A DNA stretch of 40,505 nt from 73-13 sp035556075 (GTDB lineage Bacteria > Actinomycetota > Actinomycetes > Actinomycetales > Microbacteriaceae): positions 1-40,505 of the forward strand of contig DATMFQ010000029.1 in assembly GCA_035556075.1 (NCBI GenBank), given 5' to 3'. Made by a program: the position numbers and the translations under genes. The notes beneath the pieces were generated by a model that had not been told where the DNA came from, ran no database searches, and saw only the letters and a list, made by a program, of their open reading frames with translations. Below, piece by piece: positions 21,792-29,347 of this stretch (positions are counted from its first letter, which is position 1; each line of letters opens with the position of its first letter).

Positions 21792-22460
21792 CTACGCGTG
21801 CAGCCCGATCCAGGCCGCGCCGGCACCGAGCGCGAAGTTCGCCACGAGGACGGCCACCGCGAGCCAGCGTCGACCACTCAGCCACGCGCGCACTGTGTCG
21901 GCGATGACCGTGCTGAAGGTGGTGAGCCCCCCACACGCCCCCGCGATGAGGACCACGACGAGGCCCGGCTCGAGCGTGCCGCGCAGCAGCCCCGCGAGGG
22001 CCAGGCCGGCGATGCACGACCCGAGCACGTTTGCCAGGAGCACCCCGACCGGCAGTCGGAGTCGGGCGGTCGCCGCCATCGCGCCGGCGCGCAGCAGCGT
22101 GCCGACCGCCCCGGCGCCGACTGCCGCGGCGAGCATCCCAGGGCCCGCGGTCGCGGCGGCCGGCACGGCCGCGGGGGTGACGATGGCGAGCGACACCGCG
22201 GACAGCGTCGTGAACGCCCCGAGCACCCCCGTTCCGAGCCCCTCCCGGAGCCACGCCGGCGCGTTCGGCTGGCGGGGCCACACGCCGAGGAGCAGCCCGA
22301 GGAGGGCGATACTGCCGAGCGCGTTGACGAGGACGAGCGCCCATGGCGCCGGCACGGTGGCATCGGCCAACAGCCGCAGCCCCGTGCCGACGGCGCCACC
22401 GACCGCGATCGCGAGCCAGCCGACAGGCGCGGGGCCCGCATTCATCGGCCTGCTGCGCAC
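21792..22460 (-). CDS. crcB: Fused two-domain fluoride channel (CrcB/Fluc)
   Basis: Exports fluoride across the membrane. Ordinary CrcB proteins are about 125 residues with four helices and work as antiparallel dimers; this one is 222 residues and contains two CrcB units. Half 1: VGGAVGTGLRLL (20-31), VNALGSIALLGLLLG (45-59), GTGVLGAFTTLSAVS (76-90). Half 2: AVGAGAVGTLLRAGAM (113-128), LLANVLGSCIAGLALAG (141-157), GACGGLTTFSTVIAD (174-188), then a last helix (about 198-218). Only 14 residues, rich in Pro and Ala, lie between helix 3 of half 1 and helix 1 of half 2, so half 1 seems to lack helix 4. That leaves 3+4 helices and flips half 2 relative to half 1. Half 2 keeps canonical TTFST; half 1 has TTLSA. 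ATG chosen; 'MNAGPAPV' five codons later is an alternative. Only 35 bp separate it from the divergent gene, leaving no space for a fluoride riboswitch. Confidence 0.88.
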   Translation of the reverse strand: MRSRPMNAGPAPVGWLAIAVGGAVGTGLRLLADATVPAPWALVLVNALGSIALLGLLLGVWPRQPNAPAWLREGLGTGVLGAFTTLSAVSLAIVTPAAVPAAATAGPGMLAAAVGAGAVGTLLRAGAMAATARLRLPVGVLLANVLGSCIAGLALAGLLRGTLEPGLVVVLIAGACGGLTTFSTVIADTVRAWLSGRRWLAVAVLVANFALGAGAAWIGLHA

Positions 22461-22483
22461 CCCACCACGCTACGCCCGGCCCG

Positions 22484-22489
22484 TAGAAT
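22484..22489 (+). promoter_or_regulatory. Leaderless promoter of the exported Ig-like protein gene (TAGAAT)
   Basis: TAGAAT, 6 bases, then GTG at 22496. It lies in a 35-bp divergent gap, so the crcB promoter must overlap it on the other strand. Confidence 0.55.
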
Positions 22490-22495
22490 CGACGG

Positions 22496-23134
22496 GTGAG
22501 TGTGCGTGGGGCGCGGCGGGGCCGCTGGTGGCTGTGGGGCGGGCTCGCGCTCCTCGTCGTCCTCCTCGCCGTGGTCGCGGCCATCGTCGTGCCGATCCTC
22601 ACGCACGAGAGCGCCGGGGTCTCGCACCAGCAGGACAGCGGCGAGGAATGGGCGACCTCCGTGAGCGCCGTCGGTGACGACGGGCGGACACGGACGGTGA
22701 CACTGCGCGCCGAGTCGGGCGGCGAGGTCGACCCCGCGGCGCTCGCGGTCGGCGACCGGGTGGTCGTGCACGGCACGGGCTTCGACCCGGCGCGTGGCAT
22801 CTATGTCGCGGTCTGCGTCGTGCCGGCCTCCCCCGAGGAGAAGCCGGGCCCCTGTGTCGGCGGGGCGCCGCAGCAGTCGCAGGACCCCGAGGAGCACGCC
22901 GGGGAGATCCAGTGGGCGCCCTCGACCTGGGTCAACGACGACTGGGCCTGGCGGCTCTTCGGCGCGCGCTCCTACGACGATGGCGCCGGGTCCTTCACGG
23001 CGTACCTCGAGCTCGCCGACCCCGCCGAGGTGGACTGTGCGACCCAGCAGTGTGCCATCGTCACCCGTAACGACCACACCGCGGCGGAGGACCGGGTCCA
23101 GGACGTCTACCTGCCGATCCGCATCCAGAGCTGA
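22496..23134 (+). CDS. Membrane-anchored or exported protein with neocarzinostatin-like domain
   Basis: 212 residues from GTG 22496. A basic start (VSVRGARRGRWW) precedes one long hydrophobic helix (about residues 13-36), a signal anchor or signal peptide without a clear cleavage site. The exterior part contains VHGTGFDPARGIYVAVCVVP, 'GPCVGG' , 'APSTWVNDDW' and 'CATQQCAIVTRNDHTAAEDRVQDVYLPI'. This order of a GTGF/ARGIYVAxC strand, a Cys pair and an 'RxDHT...DRxQDVxxP' ending is what I recall from Ig-like domains that accompany HtaA haem-binding regions in actinobacterial surface proteins. No HtaA domain, LPXTG or haem motif is seen here, so the ligand is unknown. Four Cys may form two disulfides. 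Promoter spacing fixes the start. Confidence 0.65.
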   Translation: MSVRGARRGRWWLWGGLALLVVLLAVVAAIVVPILTHESAGVSHQQDSGEEWATSVSAVGDDGRTRTVTLRAESGGEVDPAALAVGDRVVVHGTGFDPARGIYVAVCVVPASPEEKPGPCVGGAPQQSQDPEEHAGEIQWAPSTWVNDDWAWRLFGARSYDDGAGSFTAYLELADPAEVDCATQQCAIVTRNDHTAAEDRVQDVYLPIRIQS

Positions 23135-23146
23135 GCCCGCGGCCGT

Positions 23147-23218
23147 CGCAAGGTGTTTTCGCGGTGCCAAGGTGTGTCGCAGTCGGCGAGCACCTTGCTA
23201 CGGGGAAACCACCTTGCG
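23147..23218. repeat. Nested inverted repeat between convergent genes, overlapping the yczE 3' end
   Basis: The outer arms CGCAAGGTG (23147-23155) and CACCTTGCG (23210-23218) enclose a second pair CAAGGTG (23168-23174) and CACCTTG (23191-23197). TTTTC and GGGGAAA, next to the outer arms, can also pair in part. The element covers the last codons and stop of yczE and most of the gap to the neighbouring stop. It may be a two-way terminator or a palindromic repeat unit that supplied the yczE C-terminus. Only one copy is in the window. Confidence 0.6.
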
Positions 23219-23851
23219 AGCCCCACGCGGGCGCGGTGCCGGCGCCGTGCGCGCGCCGAGCTCCCGCGTCCGCCGGTCGAACCACGGCATGGAGAGCCCG
23301 ATGATGGGGCCGATGAGCAGCGCAAAGGCGAGCGTGCCGACGAAGGCGTCACCGCCGAGGAGCCAGCCGCCGAGCACGACGGTGAGCTCCAGCAGCGTCC
23401 GCACGAGCCAGATCGGCCAGCCGGTGACGGCGTGGAGCCCCGTCATGAGTCCGTCGCGGGGGCCGGGGCCGAAGCGCGCGCCGAGGTAGACGCTGGTCGC
23501 GACGCCGATGAGCCAGATCCCGGCAATGAGGAGGAGCATGCGGAGCCACAGCTCGTCAGGTCGCGGCAGGAGCCAGATGGTCACCTGCGCGGCGATGGGG
23601 ACGATGAGGACGTTGAGCGCCGTGCCGACGCCCGGGCGCTGGCGCAGCGGGACCCACAGGACGAAGATGCCGAGGCTGACGAGGAACATGACGAGGCCGA
23701 ATTCGAGCCCGCTCACGAGCGAGATGCCCTGCGCGAGGACATCCCACGGCGACACCCCGAGCACGGCCTGCACCATGAGCCCGACGCCGATGCCGTAGAG
23801 CGCCAGCCCGATGAGGAGTTGGAGGACGCGCAGCGGGATGGAGTGGGACAT
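23198..23851 (-). CDS. yczE: YczE/YyaS/YitT-family membrane protein
   Basis: 217 residues with five or six membrane helices: 'VLQLLIGLALYGIGVGLMVQAVLGVSPWDVLAQGIS' opens in the family's manner, with the 'GVSPWDV' turn, followed by 'FGLVMFLVSLGIFVLWVPL', 'LNVLIVPIAAQVTIWLL', 'LLLIAGIWLIGVATSVYLGARFGPGPRDGLMTGL' and two more. The 'GxGPRDGLMTGL' stretch is a YczE hallmark. Transport substrate is not established for the family. It is divergent from a MocR-type regulator of the kind called YczR, and the 62-bp gap has repeated TGGCCT/GCCAGA motifs. Its last residues (RKVVSP) are encoded inside a nested inverted repeat. Confidence 0.85.
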   Translation of the reverse strand: MSHSIPLRVLQLLIGLALYGIGVGLMVQAVLGVSPWDVLAQGISLVSGLEFGLVMFLVSLGIFVLWVPLRQRPGVGTALNVLIVPIAAQVTIWLLPRPDELWLRMLLLIAGIWLIGVATSVYLGARFGPGPRDGLMTGLHAVTGWPIWLVRTLLELTVVLGGWLLGGDAFVGTLAFALLIGPIIGLSMPWFDRRTRELGARTAPAPRPRGARKVVSP

Positions 23852-23873
23852 GATGACGATCTAAGTCCCGAAG

Positions 23874-23912
23874 TGGCCTGGTAGCCAGAAGCCAATATAG
23901 ATAATCTGGCCT
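23874..23912. promoter_or_regulatory. Likely YczR operator region
   Basis: The yczE/yczR gap contains TGGCCT at 23874-23879 and again at 23907-23912, and the inverted pair GCCAGA (23884-23889) / TCTGGC (23905-23910). An AT-rich TATAGATAAT (23896-23905) lies inside and could be the yczR or yczE -10 box. MocR regulators bind paired direct or inverted repeats in such divergent gaps, so this is the expected place for autoregulation and yczE control. Confidence 0.5.
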
Positions 23913-23913
23913 C

Positions 23914-25326
23914 ATGATCGCCGTATCCGCTCGCGCGCTCAAGTCCAAACTTCCCGATTGGCGCCAGTCGGCCGGGCCCGGGTACCGCGCCCTCGCCGAC
24001 CGCATACGGCTGCTCATCATCGACGGTCGCCTCGCCCCCGGCACGCGGCTGCCCGCCGAGCGGGAGCTCGCCGCCGAGCTTGGCGTCAGCCGCACGACGA
24101 TCGCCGCGGCGTATGCGAGGCTCCGGGAGGACGCATTCATCCAGAGCCTGCGCGGCTCCGGCAGCGTCACACGCCTGCCGGTCCGCGAGTGGGGGTCGAT
24201 CGACCCCGACGAGGGGCTCATCGACCTGAGCCGTGCCGCGATGCCGCCGATCCCGCGGCTCACCGAAGCGATGCGCACGGCGGTGGAGCTGCTGCCTTCG
24301 ACGCTCGGCGACACGGGCTTCGACCCGATCGGACGACCCGAGCTGCGTCAGGCGATCGCTGCGCGCTACACGCACCGCGGGCTCCCGACCGAGCCCGCGC
24401 AGATCATGGTGACGATCGGCGCGCAGCATGCGATCTCGCTGCTCACCCGCACCGTGCTCGCCCGCGGCGACCGGGTCCTCATCGAGCACCCGACCTACCC
24501 CAACGCGATCGACACGCTTGCCGCCGCCGGCGGCCGACTCATCCCGACGGCCGTCGACCCGGAGGGCCACTGGGATCTGCCAGGCCTCGAGCAGGTGGTG
24601 TCGAAAGGCAGCCCCGCGCTCGCCTACCTCATGCCCGACAACCACAACCCGACCGGCGCGACGCTGCCCACCGAGCAGCTCAGCGACGCGCTCGCCATTG
24701 CCGCTGCGCACGGCACGCTCGTCATCGTCGACGAGACGATGGGCGAGCTCACCATCGACGGGGAGGCGCGGTTGCCGGCGGCGGCATATGGGCCAGCGGT
24801 GCTCGTCGGCTCGGTCAGTAAGACGGTGTGGGGCGGTGTGCGGGTCGGCTGGATCCGGGCCGAGCCCGCATTCATCCAGAAGCTCGTCCGCGCGCGATTC
24901 GCCTCCGATCTCGGCACACCCGTCCTTGAGCAGCTCGCCGTCTCGACGCTGCTGCCCGACTTCGACGACATCCTCGCGGAGCGGATCGCCTGGCTGCGGG
25001 CGGGCCGCGATCATCTGCTCGGCGAGCTTGCCGCCCGCTTCCCGACGTGGACGGTGCCCGTGCCGCGTGGCGGGCTGACGGCGTGGGCGGGCATCGGCCG
25101 GGCGGCGAGCTCGCAGCTCGCCCTCGCCGCGCGGGCGGGTGGCCTGGCAATCACGGCGGGGCCGCGGTTCGCGGTCGACGGCTCATTCGAGCGCTTCATC
25201 CGCATCCCGTTCTCGCGCGGCCCCGAGGTCACCGGCCGGGCGCTCGCTGTCCTCGAGGATGCTTGGGCGGCCGTGCGGGGGGATGCCGTGCGGGTGCCGG
25301 ACGACGCCTTCACCGCCGTCGCCTGA
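23914..25326 (+). CDS. yczR: MocR-type transcription regulator (GntR wHTH + aminotransferase-like domain), YczR group
   Basis: 470 residues. The N-terminal GntR winged helix (about 20-90) reads 'YRALADRIRLLIIDGRLAPGTRLPAERELAAELGVSRTTIAAAYARLREDAFI'. A linker leads to a fold-type I PLP domain with 'IMVTIGAQHAISLL', 'EHPTYPNAIDTLAAAGG', 'YLMPDNHNPTGATLP', 'IVDETMGELTID' and the PLP-lysine motif VGSVSKTVWGGVRVGWI. Such regulators sense pyridoxal phosphate or an amino compound through the aminotransferase-like domain instead of catalysing transamination. The placement opposite yczE marks it as the YczR subgroup. The ATG lies directly behind the last operator half-site, so repressor binding there would block its own promoter. 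Confidence 0.87.
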   Translation: MIAVSARALKSKLPDWRQSAGPGYRALADRIRLLIIDGRLAPGTRLPAERELAAELGVSRTTIAAAYARLREDAFIQSLRGSGSVTRLPVREWGSIDPDEGLIDLSRAAMPPIPRLTEAMRTAVELLPSTLGDTGFDPIGRPELRQAIAARYTHRGLPTEPAQIMVTIGAQHAISLLTRTVLARGDRVLIEHPTYPNAIDTLAAAGGRLIPTAVDPEGHWDLPGLEQVVSKGSPALAYLMPDNHNPTGATLPTEQLSDALAIAAAHGTLVIVDETMGELTIDGEARLPAAAYGPAVLVGSVSKTVWGGVRVGWIRAEPAFIQKLVRARFASDLGTPVLEQLAVSTLLPDFDDILAERIAWLRAGRDHLLGELAARFPTWTVPVPRGGLTAWAGIGRAASSQLALAARAGGLAITAGPRFAVDGSFERFIRIPFSRGPEVTGRALAVLEDAWAAVRGDAVRVPDDAFTAVA

Positions 25327-25466
25327 CGATCGAGTGTCCCCAGGATTCCCAGCGGGACGCAGCGTCTCGTGAACTAGCATCACTTGCGGTGCCGTGGTCA
25401 CGCCGTGCGGGTCGCGGCGCCGGGCCGTGCAAACGACACGCGATCAGGCAGGCGGCGGGGAGTCCA

Positions 25467-28400
25467 GTGCATCTCTTTTCAGTGTTCAGCCTCCGCAACC
25501 GCGCGCTGATCGCCCTCGTCACGATCGTCATCGCGGTCTTCGGCGGCATCACGCTGACGATGCTCAAGCAGGAGCTCATCCCGTCGATCACGTACCCGCG
25601 GCTCTTCATCATCACCACGTACCCGGGGGCGAGCCCTGCGGTCGTCGAGCACGACGTCTCGACCCCGATCGAGAATGCGATCCAGGCGATCCCCGGCCTC
25701 GAGGACACGAGCGCGACCTCGAACGAGCACTTCTCCAACGTCTCGGCGGGCTTCGCCTTCGGCACCGACCTTGCGACGGCAGAGCAGAAGCTCGTCTCCG
25801 CGGTCAACCGCATCCAGTCGCAACTCCCGGACAGCGCTGAGACGTCGGTCATCCAGTTCTCGCTGAGCGACCTGCCGATCATCCAACTCGCCGCGACGAG
25901 CGACCTCGACGCGGCGGAGCTCTCCGACCGGCTCGAACGCCTCGTCATCCCCGAGCTCACGCGGCTCGACGGTGTCGCGAGTGTCGGGCTGCAGGGCGGG
26001 ACGGTGCAGCGCATCGAGATCCTGCCGGACACGGATGCACTGGCCGATCACGGCATCACGAGCCAGGCGATCCGCGACACCCTTGACGCGAACGGTCTCC
26101 TGCTCCCGGCCGGCGAGGTGACGCAGGACGGGGAGACGCTCACCGTGCAGGCGGGGGCCCGGATCGGCAGCATCGACGACATCGCGGCGCTGCCCATCCT
26201 CGCGGCCTCGACCCCGCAGCTGGAGATCCCCGGCCTCGGCCGCACCGACGCGGACATCGTCACGATCGGGGATGTCGCGGGCGTGTCGCTCGTCGATGAG
26301 GCCCCGACCGGCTTCTCCCGGGTCGACGGCCGCGACGCCCTCACCCTCTCGGTGACGAAGACGAGTGCGGGCAACACGGTCGCCGTCTCCGCCGAGGTCC
26401 TCGCCGAGCTCGACGCCCTCGCGCAGTCCGTCGGCGGCAACACCGAGTTCACCGTCGTCTTCGATCAGGCGCCGTTCATCACGCAGTCGATCGACTCGCT
26501 CACACAGGAAGGCCTGCTCGGGCTTCTCTTCGCGGTCGTCGTCATCCTCATCTTCCTGCTGTCGATCCGCTCGACCCTCGTCACCGCGATCTCGATCCCG
26601 ACGTCGGTCCTCATGACGTTCATCGGCATGTGGGCCTTCGGCTACACGCTGAACATCATCACGCTCGGCGGCCTCACCATCGCGATCGGCCGTGTCGTCG
26701 ACGACTCGATCGTCGTCATCGAGAACATCAAGCGCCACCTCGAGGACACCGAGGACCGCCGCCGCGCGATCCTCGACGCCGTCCGCGAGGTCGCCGCCGC
26801 GATCACCGCCTCGACGGTGACGACCGTCGCGGTGTTCCTCCCGATCGCCCTCGTCGGGTCAGAGGTCGGGGAGCTCTTCCGCCCGTTCGCGATGACCGTG
26901 ACGCTCGCGCTGCTGTCCTCGCTCCTCGTCTCACTGACGATCGTCCCGGTACTCGCGTACTGGTTCCTCGGGCGGCGGAAGGCGCGGGCCGTCGCGTCGG
27001 GCTCGTCGGTTGACGAGACGAATGCGGTGGTCGCTCCCGCCGTCGCCGACACGAATGCGGCGGTCGCCACCGCCGTCGCCCCTGCGCCCCCGGCCCGCCT
27101 CCCCATGCTGCAGCGCGCCTACCTGCCGATCATCCGGTGGACCCTGCGCTACCCAGCGGTCGTCCTGCTGGCCGCACTGCTCGCGCTCGGGGGCACCGCA
27201 TTCCTCGCGCCGCTCATGAAACTCAACTTCATCGGCGACTCCGGGCAGAACACGATCACCGTCACGCAGTCTCTCGACGCCGGTGCGAGCCTCGAGGAGC
27301 AGGACGCGGCGGCGAAGGTCGTCGAGCAGGCGCTCATGGAGGTGCCCGGCGTCGAGACGGTGCACACCGCGGTTGGCTCCGGTGGGGGCGGGATCGCGGC
27401 CGCATTCGGTGGGAGTGACGGCGCGACCTTCTCGATCGTGACCGATCAGGGGCTCGATCAGCTGCAACTGCGCGAGGACATCCTCGACCGGGTCGCCGAC
27501 CTCGACGGCGTCGGTGAGGTCGGCATCTCGGCGACGAGCGGGTTCGGCTCCTCGGACGTGCAGCTCACGGTGCGCGGCGCGACCGAGTCGGAGCTTGGCG
27601 ATGCGGTCGAGCGTGTCGAGGCGGCCGTCCGCGATCTCGAGTCGGTGGATGCGGTGACGAACAATCTCGCGGCGAGCACCCCATTCGTCTCCGTCGTCGT
27701 CGACCGCGACGCGGCTGCCGCGCACGGGCTCACCGAGCTGCAGGTCGGCGGCATCCTCATGGCGACCATGAACCCGTCCTCGATCGGCGAGGTCACCATC
27801 GACGAGCGCAGCCTCGGCATCTACCTGCTCGTCGAGGACGTCCCCGCGACGGTCGAGGAGCTGGGCGCGCTCGAGATCCCGACGTCGGTCGGTCCCGTCG
27901 AGCTCAGTGAGCTCGCGACCGTCGAGCGCACGCTCGGCCCCGCCTCCATCACGACGAATCAGGGGGTGCGGACCGCGGTCGTGTCGCTGACGCCGGCGAC
28001 GGACGATGTCGGCGCGACGACGTTCGCCGTGCAGGAGGCGCTCGACGGGCTCGAGCTGCCGCCGGGCACCTCCGTCGACCTCGGCGGCGTCTCGGAGCAG
28101 ATGCTCGACTCGTTCACGCAGCTGGGCTGGGCGCTGCTCGCGGCGATCCTCATCGTGTACGTGGTCATGGTCGCGACCTTCCGCTCGCTGCGGCAGCCGC
28201 TGCTGCTGCTCGTGTCGGTGCCGTTCGCGGCGACGGGCGCCATCGCGCTCCAGGTCATCACCGACATCCCGCTCGGCGTCTCCTCGCTCATCGGCGTGCT
28301 CATGCTCGTCGGCATCGTCGTCACCAACGCGATCGTCCTCGTCGACCTCATCAACCAGTACCGCGAGCGCGGCATGGATGTGCGCACCGCGGTCGAGCAG

Positions 28401-28856
28401 GGTTCGGCACGCAGACTTCGGCCGATCCTCATGACGGCGGCTGCCACCATCGGCGCGCTCCTCCCGCTCGCGGTCGGCGTGACGGGCCACGGCGGATTTA
28501 TCTCGCAGCCGCTCGCGGTCATCGTCATCGGCGGGCTGGTGTCCTCGACGCTGCTCACCCTCATCGTGCTCCCGACGCTGTACTACGTCGTCGAGGGGCG
28601 GAAGGAGCGTCGGGCGGCGAAGCTCGCCGCCCGGGCAGGGGCGGCAGGGAGCGCGCCCGCCGTGGCACTGGCTGATGACGGGACGAATGCGCGGGTTGCC
28701 GAGTCGGGCGCGTCGACCGAGCCTGGCGCGGTCACGAGCGTGCTCACCGCGATCCGCGACCCCGAGGCGCCGAGCATCCCGCCGCTGTCCGAGCTGCCGC
28801 CACCGGCCCCGGGGACGATCGTGCGTCCGGAGCACCTGCCGCCGCCCGCCCCCTGA
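25467..28856 (+). CDS. RND-family efflux permease (AcrB/SwrC-like)
   Basis: About 1129 residues from GTG 25467, with GGGGAG just upstream; the frame is open back to 25047 but that part overlaps yczR and is not coding. Two RND halves: helix 1 'ALIALVTIVIAVFGGITLTML', a large exterior loop with 'YPGASPAVVEHDVSTPIENAIQAIPG', helices 2-6 including GRVVDDSIVVIENIKRHLE (the proton-relay Asp pair), then a cytoplasmic loop, then half 2 with 'GVLMLVGIVVTNAIVLVDLINQY'. The inter-half loop contains a short internal duplication (TNAVVAPAVAD / TNAAVATAVA). The C-terminus is a Pro/Ala-rich tail. No adaptor or outer-membrane channel gene is nearby, as usual in Gram-positives (compare Bacillus SwrC/YerP). 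The substrate is unknown: drugs, lipids or siderophores are candidates. TAGCAT at 25375-25380 may be the -10 box. Confidence 0.87.
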   Translation: MHLFSVFSLRNRALIALVTIVIAVFGGITLTMLKQELIPSITYPRLFIITTYPGASPAVVEHDVSTPIENAIQAIPGLEDTSATSNEHFSNVSAGFAFGTDLATAEQKLVSAVNRIQSQLPDSAETSVIQFSLSDLPIIQLAATSDLDAAELSDRLERLVIPELTRLDGVASVGLQGGTVQRIEILPDTDALADHGITSQAIRDTLDANGLLLPAGEVTQDGETLTVQAGARIGSIDDIAALPILAASTPQLEIPGLGRTDADIVTIGDVAGVSLVDEAPTGFSRVDGRDALTLSVTKTSAGNTVAVSAEVLAELDALAQSVGGNTEFTVVFDQAPFITQSIDSLTQEGLLGLLFAVVVILIFLLSIRSTLVTAISIPTSVLMTFIGMWAFGYTLNIITLGGLTIAIGRVVDDSIVVIENIKRHLEDTEDRRRAILDAVREVAAAITASTVTTVAVFLPIALVGSEVGELFRPFAMTVTLALLSSLLVSLTIVPVLAYWFLGRRKARAVASGSSVDETNAVVAPAVADTNAAVATAVAPAPPARLPMLQRAYLPIIRWTLRYPAVVLLAALLALGGTAFLAPLMKLNFIGDSGQNTITVTQSLDAGASLEEQDAAAKVVEQALMEVPGVETVHTAVGSGGGGIAAAFGGSDGATFSIVTDQGLDQLQLREDILDRVADLDGVGEVGISATSGFGSSDVQLTVRGATESELGDAVERVEAAVRDLESVDAVTNNLAASTPFVSVVVDRDAAAAHGLTELQVGGILMATMNPSSIGEVTIDERSLGIYLLVEDVPATVEELGALEIPTSVGPVELSELATVERTLGPASITTNQGVRTAVVSLTPATDDVGATTFAVQEALDGLELPPGTSVDLGGVSEQMLDSFTQLGWALLAAILIVYVVMVATFRSLRQPLLLLVSVPFAATGAIALQVITDIPLGVSSLIGVLMLVGIVVTNAIVLVDLINQYRERGMDVRTAVEQGSARRLRPILMTAAATIGALLPLAVGVTGHGGFISQPLAVIVIGGLVSSTLLTLIVLPTLYYVVEGRKERRAAKLAARAGAAGSAPAVALADDGTNARVAESGASTEPGAVTSVLTAIRDPEAPSIPPLSELPPPAPGTIVRPEHLPPPAP

Positions 28857-28882
28857 GTAGCGCGTCCTCTGGCCCGCCGACT

Positions 28883-28917
28883 GCGCCCAGCGCCCGGCGC
28901 CCAGCGCCCAGCGCTCA
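28883..28917. repeat. Heptad tandem repeat (GCGCCCA x5)
   Basis: Five consecutive 7-bp units GCGCCCA, with variants GCGCCCG and GCGCTCA, just after the RND stop. Replication slippage is the simplest origin. Confidence 0.8.
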
Positions 28918-28956
28918 CCCGTTGGCGCCCCTGCCGCCAAGCGCACCCACGCTGCG

Positions 28957-29016
28957 TGTGCACGTTTTCACCCGGTGTGCCCGTTTTTTCGGGCTCACGC
29001 GGTGAAAACGTGCACA
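28957..29016 (-). repeat. 60-bp imperfect palindrome, copy B (inverted)
   Basis: The best-formed copy: perfect 16-bp arms TGTGCACGTTTTCACC (28957-28972) and GGTGAAAACGTGCACA (29001-29016), an inner CGGTGTGCCCG / CGGGCTCACGC pair and a TTTTTT turn. Read on the minus strand it has the same inner asymmetry as copies A and C. It lies in a 491-bp gene-free stretch between the RND permease and the helicase; apart from this repeat, the heptad repeat at 28883 and the duplication at 29051, I see no gene there. Confidence 0.9.
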
Positions 29017-29050
29017 TTGAGGAATGCGGGGGCGGGGAATCGGCGCGGGG

Positions 29051-29078
29051 TGGCGGCAGTGGGGTGGCGGCAGTGGGG
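29051..29078. repeat. 14-bp direct duplication
   Basis: TGGCGGCAGTGGGG occurs twice in tandem, 34 bases beyond palindrome copy B. Confidence 0.8.
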
Positions 29079-29347
29079 TGGTGCGGGTGCGTGCCAGCAC
29101 GGCGCGCCCAGGTCCCGGCTGGGGGCGTGCGGTACGATCGCGTGTCGGCGTTGCGACGGCCGCGCATTCGTGCGGTGTTGTGTGTCGCTCTGGCCGAGTC
29201 GCGGGCAGCCGCCCGCTGACCTTCACCTGTATGTGACGGCCCCGATCGCTGATCGCCCGGGTTCCCCGGCGTGCTCGCGTCTGGCGCATGTAGTTGAGCG
29301 TTGACCACGACGTGCCCGCAACCGCGCGAGCGCAGAGAAGACATCCC

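Noticed and set aside
22461..22495. Fluoride riboswitch upstream of crcB
   Set aside because: The gap to the divergent gene is 35 bp and contains that gene's leaderless promoter; there is no room for the aptamer.
26931..28946. 671-codon minus-strand frame opposite the RND permease
   Set aside because: Arg/Asp/Glu-rich shadow with no domain, on the opposite strand of a clear RND gene.
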